A stretch of DNA of 64,000 nucleotides from Holothuria scabra (taxonomy: Eukaryota > Echinodermata > Holothuroidea > Aspidochirotida > Holothuriidae). Positions 1 through 12,289 of the stretch are shown here, piece after piece. The position numbers and the translations under genes were made by a program. Below the pieces are notes generated by a model. The model saw only the letters and a list, made by a program, of their open reading frames with translations. It had not been told where the DNA came from and searched no databases. Position 1 is the first letter of the stretch, and every line of letters starts with the position of its first letter. The DNA is taken from assembly GCA_037179385.1 (NCBI GenBank), contig CM074184.1, positions 15,890,001 through 15,954,000 of the forward strand, in the 5' to 3' direction.

Positions 1-1633
1 ATTTTACTTTATCATGGTAACCATGATTTGTCACATCGTATATAAATGATTCCTTTTTGGACAAGAATGGCCAGTTTTTCTATAATCTGGTCAGATAAGT
101 CAGATCTTTGAGGCATCTTGTAGTTGTACGGACCCAAATAATTTGTGCACTATTTGGGGCGGGATATCACAGAACGTCCCTGCCCCGTACCGTCGGCTCC
201 CGCTGGTCAGACAGGCAGATGCTTGCCGTGACACTTTGAAGCTGGTAGGTTTTTTGCCGTACGGCAAATGGCGTTGAATCGGACAAGTGTGAACGTACCT
301 TAATTAACACACCATATTTCCAATGCTTGGCCAGAAACCTTTGTAAAATTCGGCAAAGAACCCATCACTAGCTGGACTCTTTCCTCTACCAAAAGCCGAT
401 TCAAGGCACCCAGCTAACACTTTTTTACAATAAGCAGCCTGCTCTGATGTAAAATAATTATATTGCAACGAATTTCACGGGGTACATATAGAATGATAAA
501 AATCCTGCCCAATTTTATGAACCTCATAATTTCCGTATGAGGTTACAGCTAGGCTATTATGTCGGTGTTCCAGATTTACGGACTGTACGGACTGTCACCT
601 TCTAGATGGCAACAAATTCAAACACTTCGGTTTTGATTTATTCTTAGAAATTTTCCGTTACGTCAGTTGCTATTTAATGCCGTGACGCCATTTCCGTGTT
701 TGGAGCTGAGGAATCATTTGACGTCACACAAATGTGGAAATATAATATTTCTACGGAAACTCTACTATGCCATCAAAATTACAAACTAAGTTCTTTACCT
801 ACTTGCATGGTAAAGGGGTAATTTGTCACTTTTCCGAAAATTGTTCAATTGTTTTGACGTGGGAAATGTGCATTGAATCATAGAAAGCCACAAGGATTAC
901 TAAATAAGTGATATTTTTATCATTTTTTCTAAATATGTCAAAATAATATAGGAACTATACGTTTCCGTATATTTCGATGTCCAAAAGTTTCCTTCACTCT
1001 AACGTCACCTTCAACGTGAACTCTTGTTTTTGCGCACGCAATTTTCACACTCGGCCGGCTAGGCTAGCAACGTGACGGTATACGGTACGTACGTATACGC
1101 ATATTGTGCGAGTAGAGTAAGACTAGTACCGACGATATTTTATTATAATGGAACGAGAAGAATTACAACAAGCCTCCTAACTTTACGTAGAAATTCATAC
1201 AACGTGTTAGGCTAAATCAACACAAACTAACGTATTTCCAGATCAGGTAAGAAGTTAGCGTAGGAACTCCGTTCAATCCGGTTCGAAATCAAACGGCTGA
1301 ACGTATTTATCGTAGCATAGGGCCTTAAAAGTACTTTAACGATACCTCATCTAAACCACGGGCGCTGGGTACTATTACTAACGTTACTATGCAAGTAGTA
1401 CTAGCAGTAGCCAACAGTATAACTGCCTGCATACACTCCGTGTTTTATTTACATTGGCCAGCCTATATAGACGATTCCGGACAGATTGTGATGGGCTGAT
1501 TTTAGTCGGCCATTACTGGATTCCATTACCTTTGTTCCATGGATGGTTTTACACTAAAGTGTATCTTGATTTTCTCAACTTCACTGAATATCATGATGAG
1601 AATTTGAAATTCAGTAGACCATAAGTGAAGAAT
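1..1633. other. No supported gene; possible leader-exon donor at 1246/1247
   Basis: No coding exon could be supported here. The stretch 1040-1140 is richer in CpG than its surroundings, and a good 5' splice site (GATCAG followed by gtaagaag) sits at 1246/1247. A non-coding first exon of the + strand membrane-protein gene ending there is possible. It cannot be shown, because no initiator or TATA element stands out and the next acceptor I trust is at 10346, 9.1 kb away. Confidence 0.2.
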
Positions 1634-1692
1634 AAAGGGCCAATCCTCTCACCCCAAACTACACTTGCTGTAGGGGGGGGGGGGGGGGGGGG
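1634..1692 (+). repeat. Fragment of a MITE end followed by a 20-base G run
   Basis: The segment starts AAAGGGCCAATCCTCTCACC and continues with a CCAAACTAC stretch, the same terminus seen at 28645 and, more diverged, at 38768. It runs into an uninterrupted G tract at 1673-1692. Only this end of the element is recognisable; the downstream sequence does not match the other copies. Confidence 0.6.
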
Positions 1693-2664
1693 TAGGCCTT
1701 CAGAAACTCTTGTGTGTGGTGCATGGTTATAAAATTAATATAACTAAAATTGGGCTAGATAATAATTTAATAGCCTAGAACTGCAGGCCAGGTTCCAGCC
1801 ATAGCACTGAGAGCTAGTATAGCATATTATTATTGCATGCCTAATTGACTAGTCTTACTCTTAGGCCTACACTCCCCTGGGAGTACATGTTTGGTTTTCG
1901 CCCCATGGCTCTTCGCCAGAGAGTCGTGGGGACTTTAAGAAAAAACTCTAAGGCCTACAAGGATATGCGGTCTGTTAGTTTTCCCCAGGGTAGTTTGTGT
2001 CTGTTACTTTCTGCCCCTGAAAATCTTGCAGAAAGTAATTTTTCAACTTACATAGGCTAGGCCTACTGTGTTAAAAGAAAACTTTTAATTTTAAATTTCA
2101 AATCCAAGTTCAAGAAAACAAAATTTGTGGATAGGCTAGGCCTGAAACTTTTCAGAATTCTCATCGAAAAGAATGAATTGTAGGCTCTAATTTAGAATCA
2201 GTGCCCACAAGTCAAGGTTATTGATGAAGCAAGGTTAGGGATAAGTTTTTGGTTAGAATTTACCAAATTTGGGTTTGAAAAGACATTTAGGATCATTATA
2301 AGTAACCCCAAATCAATGAAATCATTGCTTATTATCAAGGTTAGGGTTAAGTTTAGGGTGAAATTGGGCAAAAATTAAGATTTTTATGAACACTTTCGTC
2401 ACTTCCAGGCACTGATTCTAAATTAGTACCGAATTGTATGATGTTTTTATAAACTTCTGGCATAGTCAGGTTCTTTAATTTTTTTTATGTGTTAGTAGCC
2501 ATGTGTCAGCTTATGCTAAATGTGTGAAAAATAAATTGTTCACGGCACTGAATGTCGTTTACCTGCATGTAAGTACATGTTAGTATACTAAAGTCTACAG
2601 TGAGAATGTTGCTTGGAAAGGCATTAGCACCAGTAGTAACCAGCGTCTCACAGGGTAGCCGATC

Positions 2665-3413
2665 TTTTCGCCACCTTGCCAGTTTGCCCCCTAAATACCA
2701 GTTCCCCCCCCAAGAATAAACCAGTTCACCCCCTGAGACCTGCCAGTACGCCCCTAAAGACCTACCGGTTTGCCCCCTAATCCTCCTGGGGGTCCGTGCC
2801 ATTCCGCCATGGGTACTTTCCGCTGTAGGAAATGAGCTTCTTACTTTCTTAAGCCTTATTTGCACTTCCATTCAATCTATTCAACAAACTATTTTGGTAG
2901 TTCCAATGACAACAATTCCTCTGCTTTCATAGATTTTTAAAAAGTGCCTTTCCACCATAGGTTTTGCACCAAAACCTGTGGCGGAATGTTATGGCGGAAT
3001 GTACCGATGGCGGAATGACACTGTATTCATCTTTCTGAAGCAGGTCCCTTTAAAACAAGTGAATGTTTTAGAACAAACGATGACCACGAAGTGAAGTTTC
3101 TCATTTAATTCTCTTTCAGGATGAGATTGAGTTCATTTTTAAAGGCGTTCAAACAAGTTGTTCATTTGAACTAACTCATAACGTTACCGTACTGTACGCT
3201 TGTGCGTTGTTGAGTGTTAATTGTGTTGATTATGATTGATAGTACTTATGTACGATTTCTATCTGCGTTATCGTTACTACATCTTCCGTGTGCTTCTTTG
3301 TGTAAACGTTCTCACATCATAGTTTGTTCTTTTTATAATTTCCAATTAATGGCCCCAAAATACAGGGGCGAAACGACTTCCACTACGGGGCGAACTGGCA
3401 AGGGGGCAAAATG
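2665..3413. repeat. Element with G-rich inverted tandem ends (CAGTTTGCCCC family)
   Basis: The left side (2665-2790) is a run of diverged units of the type CCAGTTTGCCCCCTAAA. The right side (3350-3413) carries the same units inverted, for example GGGGCGAACTGGCAAGG. An inner inverted pair is also present: CATTCCGCCAT near 2801, and three ATGGCGGAATG-type copies at about 2980-3020. Similar sequence flanks both ends (GTAACCAGCGTCTCACAGGG at 2637; GGTAACCTCTCACAG at 3417). It looks like a non-autonomous transposable element. A 121-codon open frame across the left array simply reads through the repeat. Confidence 0.5.
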
Positions 3414-6305
3414 ACCGGTAACCTCTCACAGAATAGCAAAAGACATCGATGATGTTTGAAACTTGAAGGAAAAGTTGATTAAATCTTCATGAATTTGCCA
3501 AAGTACTGTACCAATGATATCTCATTCAATTCCATTACTTTCCACCCCAAAATTTTTGTTTTCTGCTAAACATAAAAGGGGCGAAAAACATTGTTTTTGA
3601 GGGGGGGGGAGAAACGAGGGCAGAAACTAATGTAATCCCAACAACACTATTAGGGGACTGGAATTGGGCAGTATCTGAGGATTCGTTCACTTGAAACTTT
3701 TGTTAAGAACCACGTATTTAAATCACAAAAACATGCATGCTAACTAAAGACATGCTAAAACGTTCGAAAATTCACCTGGTTCAATCCATACTGGGAAACA
3801 TTGGTACATCACTGTGTTACCATGAGTCAGTCAATCAGTGTGTGTTGTATTTGGTGTACAGTATGTGCCATACGTTTTCTATGCAGTGACCAACTCATGG
3901 TATTGACCGACTCAAGATAATGTACATAGAGTCACTATACCTGTACACAGAACCAGTATTGTGGACAGTTCCAGTTCCCAACTAGCGTAGGAAAGTGTAT
4001 GGGGGTGGGGAAGAGACAAAACAGCTGTGAAACGTACCTGTAATCCTGTGCATTAACATAACATAATATAGCATACATAAGGAAACTTAAGGGTATTCTG
4101 TGAAACAAAACAAATTAATTAGTGTAGGCTACCCATGAAATAGCAAACTAAGGAATAAGGAATGCACAAAATTCAATGGTCAAAATGTTTACGGAATTTT
4201 TGTTCTGTTTTACAAAATATCATTCATTTGGTCAAAGTGTTGACAGTTTTTTTTTTTGTTACAACTGTTTCCCAATAAATAATAGTGTGGTGGGGTATTG
4301 ATATTCTTAGAAACGAAACAAAACAAATTACTGTAGTTAAGGCTGCCCTTGAAACTATATGCAGTACTAAATCTCTCCTAGCATGGCTTCTTGTCAAGTC
4401 TTCATTGTGTTACCGAATTATTGAGCTTTCTGGAGGTTGTCTCTTCGTCTCTTGATTTTGCTACAGTGGGGATGTCATTTACCTTTATTTTCTAAAGCCT
4501 TTGATATTAAGTTCCATTTGGTAGACTTATGGTTAAACTGCGCAAGTTAGGTGTTCTTGGCAAATGAACTGACTGGATAAATTCATCACTCCAAGGTAGA
4601 TCACAGTACTTCATTTTGGGTCCTAAAATTTTAGCTATTATAGATGTTTGTAACACAGGGATGGAAGTCAGAATTTCATCTTAAGTTTGCACGTACAGTA
4701 GCAATCTGCTACAGTATCCATTTTTAGAACTGACCAGCAATTAGATAGCACTTTTATAGATGGTCCAGATTGGCCTCTTCCTGCAATTTGTAAACTTTTT
4801 TTTCACTGGGACATGCATTCCCCTGCTTCATTATCACCAAATTGCTTTTCATTGAAGGGTGAAAGCTTAGACAATTATTATTAAAATATGAATTAGGCCT
4901 AATGATTCATAAGAGTTTTAAATCCAAAAGGCAAAAAGCCTAGTTCTTTTTCTAAAGACCCAAAAAATTTAAAGGGCCACAAAAACAGACCTTCAAGTTT
5001 CAACATGAATAAGTCCTGTGAGTTGGAAAGCACAAGATGCTCTGTATTTTAGTACTGTTACAGTATAAACAGTACTGTAGTACTGTACCAAAATGACCTC
5101 TACATGACCATTGATCAAAACAATATGACAACGCTCAATGCAAAGTTCCTAGCAAAGATACATCAATTTATTTACAACACCTTCAGCTTCTACTGTTGGA
5201 GCCAAAAGTACATTTTATTTAAGGAGAAAAACCCAATTGACTCCTACATGTAGATTACACTACTGTACCTTTGATGCCAGTCACAGACTATCATTGATAT
5301 ACTGTAGACCCTTTAGGGCAGTCATCTTTACTGGCAGTCTCTGGCTGGCTAGCAGCCAGACAAAATTGGCTGTCTTACATGTATAGCAAAGGTAAGGCCA
5401 ACTTGTTAATATACTATCATAACTTTCCTTTTCCAAATCTTGCAACAACTATTTTCGATGACTTGAACCCTCTGAAATGGTTTGAAACATTTAGAATAAA
5501 TTAATGATCAATTTCACAACTTCTGGAAATTTACTTTATCATTTGAAATATTGGTTCACATTTAACAACTCATGCATAACATGTCACAACAATATTTAGT
5601 CACTGCAGTTGGCAATATTCCGTGTGGTAATTTTACTTTGCAAGTTGTGTACACTGACCCAACAGTTAAAACACACATCAGCACACTTTTGTATTTACTG
5701 TAGGGTTTGAACTGTTTGCCTTCATTAGAACACTCCATTGCATGACATTTTGACATCACCATAAGACTTGATCTTTGCCTGTAGCAATATGCTGTACTGT
5801 TGTAAATAAAGTTCCAAAGTCACATAGAGAAATTCTGCTAGTTATAGCATTAAATGAGCAATTTAGGTCAAAAATTTGCTGTTAGAAGAAAGTTCATATC
5901 AATGGTTAATTAATTAGGATCATGGATCATCCTGCTGATTTGAACAGTTGGAATAAAGACTGTATAATGTGAGTCAAGCTAAAGACCATCCTGTGTTGGA
6001 CATGAAACTGCATTCAGGTGTAGTGTAGAGGTCAGTCAGGTCGTGTGTAGTAGAGAGTAGTTTGTTCCTGACTATTTCTGACACCTGAATGTGCAAATAG
6101 CTAGGACCGTACTCATCATGCAACTAGTAGGATTTTGGTGGGCACCACAAATCTGAGCAAATCTCTCCATGGTTTTGCCCTCTATGGGGTGGGGGTTGCA
6201 GAATATGTCTCTGCTCTACGATGCAATTTGTATTATAGACTGTATTATGTATGGTATTTGAAATCAAACTTGAACTGTATTAAGAACTTTACAGTATTTC
6301 CACTT
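3414..6305. other. No gene recognised
   Basis: A-T rich unique-looking sequence with no exon I can support on either strand. It is notable only for dense CTGTA/TACAG words, such as the cluster at 5051-5089. Confidence 0.5.
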
Positions 6306-6552
6306 AACCCTTTACCATTGTGCTCCAATCAGGGCAGTGGGCGGAAAAACGGACGTACAGTAGCACACCCTGCATCAGCTTCCGTACAGTAGGTTATTGA
6401 CCCTGTTACCTTAAACTATTGTCTCTCTCATTGTTGTGGCCAAATTTTCAGGAAGCTAGTCACAGTTTGAAGCTCCACATGAAACAGTAAAGATGGGCGA
6501 CAGCCGCACACTCCGTCAGGGTCCAAGAGAACCTGAACAACAGTAAAGGGTA
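6306..6552 (+). repeat. MITE family B, copy 1 (TIR AACCCTTTACC / GGTAAAGGGT)
   Basis: A ~247-bp unit opens AACCCTTTACCATTGTGCTCC and closes CAGTAAAGGGT, so its ends are inverted repeats. The same unit occurs at 34328-34581 and 34672-34927 with shared internal words (GCATCAGCTTCC, TTGTCTCTCTC, GATGGGYGACAGCCG). No coding capacity is seen. This is a short non-autonomous DNA transposon by structure; I did not identify its superfamily. Confidence 0.8.
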
Positions 6553-7824
6553 AACATTTGTATCCTGTTGACTCTGCATACTTTAACACATTGATGTTGG
6601 TGTTTCATTAAATCTCATCTAACTGTAACTAAAAGGCCAGTTCTTTACTGGGGACTAGTTAGCAAGTTCACACCGCATTGGGGGCCTGGGGAAGGGATAT
6701 ATTTATGGTAGGTCGGTATAAATCCCCCTCACTTTTTTTAAACTAAGGTGTCTAGGCCTAGGATACTTGCAATACGGTAGCCCTTTTTTTTGACATGTCA
6801 GTCAACGGAACATGGTGCTAGTTCTACAGTAGCATGATGGGAAAGGATTTTGCCAGAAACTCTTTCATTGCTCATTGCAAAAACTCTGGCATTGCTGCCA
6901 CACCCCTAACCTGCAGGCAAATCAACTGTTTTACCCAGCTGATTGCTGTGATAAAACCAACGTTCGTCATTGTTTCAACTGTGGAGAAAACTTAAGGAAA
7001 GTTCATTTTACCTCTTGGAAGAACAATCAGAAACAATGCTTTGTACCATATACATTCACAAATGTTCAACATCGCTCTTTATTACTAAGAGTCTTCACTT
7101 GTGAACATGGGATTTAGACATATTGACAATGTCTTCTCAAAATTCTCATTGAGTACTTTCAAATTGCCAGGAAACTACCTGTATTTAAGTATCTTTTTTT
7201 CCTCACAAGGAGTGTAATAAAAGGATGACTCACCATTTGTTGCAAGCTAAACCCGCTTAAGTTTGATTTTCATTCACCAGCTTCAACTGTTACACCCGTC
7301 ACAATGAGTCATGTCAGGTGCAGTATATGTGTATAGTCTGTAGTATTGTTCATAATGTATTGTATTGTAAAGCCTATACTGTTCTACTGTTATCAGCGGG
7401 CGTAACCAGACCTGACTGTCCGGGGTGGCAATAGCATATTTCCCGATTTTTTAATAATTGAGCTGTGTTAGTTTGTGGGTGTCTTAGAGCCTTAAGGGAA
7501 GTGTGGGGGGGGGGGGGTCCAACAGTTTTGGACCATGCAACTCACCCTACCCTAATGACCAAAAGGTACATTTAAATGCTAAATTTTTTTGCTCTTTCTA
7601 AGAGCAAGAACAAATTTTTTTCACATAAATCTGATTTTATTCCTTAAGTGTGAACACTACTGGATAAGGTATGCACCGAAAATTTGGGTCCTTTTACACA
7701 TTTGTAAATTATATGAAGCTTGTATTGCATAAAATAGATTAGATTCAGGGTTTCATGTAAGGAAATTTGCATTTTGGGAGGACAATCGAAGAATCTGCAT
7801 TTCCTATTAACATGAATATGAGAT
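6553..7824. other. No gene recognised
   Basis: Nothing coding is supported. A G run lies at 7505-7517. Short open frames here have no protein-like pattern and no splice-site support. Confidence 0.45.
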
Positions 7825-8403
7825 GGCATGTCGCCTGAAGATCGTGTTTTCTCAGGAGAGCCAATTAAGGCTTCTCAACGACATTTAGTAAACTGTGCAA
7901 CTTTGTTTCCTTTTTTGGATAAAAATGAGAGCCTATATTGTAAAAAAAGTGAGGGAAACGGCACTGTAGCGGCTAGGACAAATTATCCACTGACTGCTTT
8001 ATGTGCGATCACTTACAGTCTTAAGGTTTGCAATTTAAGGTGCGCAAAGCGCGTGGAAAATTTTGCATTCTTTAAGGATAATTGTTTTGAATATGAAACT
8101 TTCTTTAGAAAGAATTCCGAATTTTATGAAGGAAAACTTAGTAAAAACCGTACTGTGTTTGATGAGTGTCTCAAACTTTTTCGCCTGAAGATCGTGTTAT
8201 CCCAGGAGAGCGGCTGAAGGCTTCTCGACGACATTCAGAGCACTTTCGCAACTTTTGTTTCCTTTTTTGGATAAAAATGAAAGCCTATATTGTAAAAAAT
8301 GTTAGGGAAACGACACTGTAGCGGCTAGGACAAATTATCCACTGACTGCTTTATGAGCAATCACTTACAGCCTTAAGGTTTGCAATTTAAGGCGCACAAA
8401 GTG
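7825..8403 (+). repeat. Direct duplication of a ~225-bp segment
   Basis: The segment beginning TCGCCTGAAGATCGTGTT near 7830 recurs near 8182 in the same orientation. Both copies contain CCTTTTTTGGATAAAAATGA, CACTGTAGCGGCTAGGAC and AAGGTTTGCAATTTAAGG at matching offsets. The copies lie about 352 bp apart. The 129-codon open frame over copy 1 is not preserved in copy 2, so this is treated as non-coding repeat. Confidence 0.8.
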
Positions 8404-9518
8404 GAGTACTGTAGCGGGTGGGGTACTCTTTTTTGTCTCGACATTTTTGGCCGAATCATAAGCATGACACATTTTAAGAGTGAAAGTTACTCGTTCGAGA
8501 AAGCCAGTTACAGTATTTCACCTTATGTAAATTTTTTGAAACAGATTTAAGTTCGCTTAGATTGGCATCTCGATACACGACCTGCTGGTTACTGAACTTT
8601 TATGTTTACCATTTTCCCTCGCTTTTTTCTCAGGAGTCTTACAAAATTAAGACCACTGAATTTACACAATAACTCCTCTTTACAAGAAGAACATGCTTGC
8701 GTTGTCATTTTATGAAATATGAAAGACATATTGGAATAAGGGCAAGTGGTAAAGGTAAACTTAAATGATTGGAGAAGATCTGAAGTCATCTGAGCTATTT
8801 TCTGTACTGGACGGTAAAGTAAAACCCTCCATTGAAAGCAATGCTGTTTGTACGGTAAACAAAAAGGTAAAGGAAAAGCAATGTATGCATGGAATTCTGC
8901 AAGAACGAAGGCGTCTCAAATGAAGAGCACGCAAAAAACAAAAGCAAAAAACAAAAGCAAAATGAAAACAAAAAACAAAAACCTACCGACTTATGAGGTG
9001 TCCCAAGTCATTTGATCAGGGCTAAAGACAATTCGAGATGCAAGCATTTGCCAAAACATTAATATCATTCACGTTACTAAATTTACCTCAATAACTTGCA
9101 AATATATTGTACCTATATCATTATGCATCTTTAAGGTAAAATTTTATGTGGTTTTTCTGTAAATGAACGTGTCTCGAATACGGCCCATTAATGCAAAACA
9201 TTATAGATTGGCCGACATAAAAAAGAAAACCAGATACGGAATAACTGTATATTCAACTCCCTTTTAGGACTGCGCTAGGATGAGGAAGTTAAATATGCAT
9301 TTTAGCATTTATGATACTCAGTTGTACCTTTCCAGTAATTGTATATTTCCTTTGACACCTGTTGAAGATGAATTCTGTTACATTTTCCATCCCCCCCCCC
9401 CCAAAAAAAAACACACACACACTCTTCAAACGAAGTTTCCATTTGCCCGCTTTTTGCTTCCACGCTGATATTCACGTTCAGGCGTGTGTCTTTCCCGAAA
9501 TTTGAACAGGCGTTCAGA

Positions 9519-9712
9519 CAATCCCCGACAAAACAAATGAAACAAAATCGTTGGTACTGTAACGAAATGCACTCACACTCTCAAACTTTCCTTGAATCCA
9601 CCCCTTTCCCCCTTTCAATGTTGTGTCCTAGCTGATAGTTGAAAGGTTGTAGCCAACATTGAAAGGGGGATCGGGGAAGGTGATTTGTTTCATTTACTTT
9701 TGTCGGGGATTG
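9519..9712. repeat. Foldback MITE (~195 bp)
   Basis: The left end CAATCCCCGACAAAACAAAT is mirrored by a right end reading TTTTGTCGGGGATTG. Inner inverted blocks (CCCCTTTCAATGTTG and CAACATTGAAAGGGGG) continue the pairing, so almost the whole unit can fold on itself. No coding sequence. Confidence 0.75.
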
Positions 9713-10346
9713 TAGTTGTCCCAGGGTAAAATCACTTGTCTGGGGCAAGAGGGCAAGTGCTATTTCGAGCCTTGTTAATGACTAACACTTTTACCCTAAA
9801 ACACTCAGAATGAAATTTTCGGCATATCTCTAAACTGACTTACACCAACGTCTCTGTATTAAGGACAACAATAAGAGGAGGGCTTGATCTTACTGTACCT
9901 AACCTTCTCTCTAACCCTAACCACGATGAAGACTTTCGGAATAGAGTGATGTCAGGACAGAGAGATGTCATAATAGAGAATCATCCCCAGGCTGCAGCTA
10001 CCTTTGCCATGCTTTGCTGCTCATGATGTACATGTAGAGTATGTGCATAATGTATTGCTGTCTTTATAGTTGCATACAGTAGTTTGCATTGCCTTAAGGT
10101 TTTGACTTTATATTGAAAACAGCTTTAATTTGGAAATTTTTGTGAACGAGGGGTGGTATTGCACAGTAAAAATGTTAATTTTGTCAGTGAGTATACAGTA
10201 GCTTCCTTGCAGGCTTTTTTTCAGGTGTTTTCATTTGCATAAAGCATGGGAAGTAGTAGTATCTCTACAAAAAAAATAGTCCATATCATTTCCTCTCTTA
10301 CTGCATTTGGATTATCTGTTGAAATGTTTTTCTCTTTCCCTTGCAG
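9713..10346. other. Upstream intron or leader of the membrane-protein gene
   Basis: No exon is recognised. The 3' end of this stretch is a convincing acceptor: a pyrimidine-rich run (tttttctctttcccttgcag) ends at 10346. Confidence 0.5.
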
Positions 10347-10387
10347 GTAGTTTTAATATTTTAATACAACTTTTTGATTGGATCATC

Positions 10388-11019
10388 ATGGATTGTGGAG
10401 GTGGTGGATCTAATTTTGGAGGAGGGCATTCATCATTTAGTGGAGGAGGATGTTCATCAGCTGGTGCAGATTTTGGTGGATCAAATTTTGGTGGATCAAA
10501 TTTTGGTGGATCAAATTTTGGTGGGATGAACACACATACTCATAATGCACATTTTGCAACACACTCAAACAATGCCACTACTCGATGGAGGACCAGTACA
10601 ACTGCTTCCAGGCCCGGATATCAGTCAGGAACACCAACAAACTGCTGTGGTGTTGTATTTTTGGTAATATTTTTCACATGCTGGTTTGGAATTGCAGGTT
10701 TCATGGCAGTTATGGCAGCGATAAATATATCTCCATTTGCAGCTCTTCCACCAATTTGTATTGCACTTCTTGGCTTCTTTTGTTTTGCATGTACAATGTA
10801 CAAAAACTATAAGAGGCAAAGGGAACTTGGGGGTCAAGTCAATTTAAACCAAGGTGCACCTGCACAACCACATGTTCACCCTCCTCCTCAACAAGGTGCT
10901 GCACCTCATTCAGGATACCCATCAAGTTATCCAACTTCACAGCAACCACAATGGTCTTCTGCATACTCAACAAATTATGGGCAACAACAGTATGGAATGG
11001 CGGGACAAGAAGCGCCAAG
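10388..11019 (+). CDS. Two-pass membrane protein with PSAP/PPSY tail, coding exon 1
   Basis: This exon carries residues 1-211 of a ~243-residue protein I do not recognise. The exon proper begins at 10347, after a strong acceptor. The ATG at 10388 was chosen because its context is good (A at -3, G at +4); the frame stays open upstream to the acceptor, so a longer N-terminus from an unseen exon is possible. In order: a Gly/Ser-rich start (MDCGGGGSNFGGG) with perfect 15-bp tandem repeats encoding FGGSN; a Thr/His/Asn-rich stretch; CCGVVFLVIFFTCWFGIAGF opening the first hydrophobic segment; a short turn; a second hydrophobic segment from about FAALPPICIALLG; basic residues (YKNYKRQRE); then a Pro/Gln/Tyr-rich tail. 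Two helices with both ends on the same side, probably cytosolic, is the simplest topology. The exon ends after AG of an Arg codon (phase 2) at a GTAATT donor. Confidence 0.82.
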
Positions 11020-12009
11020 GTAATTTACTACTATTTCTGTACCTGAACCACTTCTACTCTGTAAAGAGTACTGATAATTGTGTGTCAGGAAGTTGTGTGT
11101 TAGTTTGTAACCTGATTTGCCAAGTAGGATAATTGCAAATTGCTGAGTGTAAATTTCAAACAAGATGTAAATTACATCAAGGTGACAATGTCTGCTGATA
11201 TGAAAATCATATTATTGGATATATTTGATATGTAATGTATTAAATCTTGTGAAAGTTGCCACAATATATATTGAACATTCAACTGTTCAGTGGCTAATAA
11301 TGTCACATATATTTGGAGACCAATATTTAATGTCTTGAACTTCCATATACTGTATGCAATTCATGCTGATTTTTTACAGAATGTAGGCACATTGGTTTTG
11401 ATGGGGAATTGCATGTGTTTTGTCATCAGGAAGAGCAGAAACAGTATGACAGGCACTTGATGGTACTGTATGTCATTTGATAAGAAAATGCATTAAAAGT
11501 TTTATTCTTTGCCATACGTACCTGAAGAAGTTACAGCAAATAAGCTCAGATGAAACATTAATTCAAAATTGCGTTTTCTTGGTTGAGTACTGTACATGGT
11601 GTCTATAGAAAGTTAGAAGTGATAATGCTATGCTGTGCCCAAACTACAATGACAGTGGCCTTTAAAGCCATCAAGCTTAGCAACCATCATGGGTTTCTCC
11701 AGTTCAAATAAAGGTCCAATTACAGCACAATCCTAGAGTAGACTGTTGTTTGCAATACGAACTAACCTATTGAAAAGAGAAGTTGATCTAAATTGTGAGT
11801 GGTCAGCTACCAAATGGAATTGTGAGTAAATTTACTTTCATGCATCTGGGGTTACAGTACGTCAGAGTATTTTTGGGTGGGTGCAATCTAAAGATAGTTA
11901 TTTTCTCATGAATTGATCTTTTGAAAGAAAAAAAGGTAATCAAAAATATTTTGAGTTGTTTAGCAACCGTAGATGAAGTGGGTTTCATTTGTGCACCATT
12001 TAGGTATAC

Positions 12010-12289
12010 CAGGGCTTGATTTTCTTGGTTGTCTGGTTGTCCAAGACAACCTGCAAAATTCAGTCCAGAAAACTAAAAGTTCAAACTTGGTTGTCTGAAG
12101 GACAACCGCTTTTTTGCCTTCAAGACTGTAATGGCAGTTTGTTTTTATCTGATTAAGGACTTGGCTATGTACTGCTTTTTCATGGACTCTCACCTTTACT
12201 CATTATCATCTCTCCAACTTTGTACTTGTACATTTGAGTCTGCAAGATGAATAAGGACAACCATAAAATTTTCTGAAAATCAAGGCCTG
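12010..12289. repeat. hAT-like MITE (CAGGGCTTGATTTTC ends)
   Basis: The left end CAGGGCTTGATTTTC and right end GAAAATCAAGGCCTG are imperfect inverted repeats. The interior repeats GGTTGTC/GACAACC words in both orientations. Both flanks contain TATAC, but a full 8-bp duplication is not clear, so the superfamily is uncertain. Confidence 0.6.

Noticed and set aside
2506..2871. 121-codon open frame on the - strand
   Set aside because: It reads through the tandem CAGTTTGCCCC-type repeat; no splice sites and no protein-like pattern outside the repeat.
7828..8217. 129-codon open frame on the + strand
   Set aside because: The second copy of the same duplicated segment does not keep the frame, and no known motif is visible.
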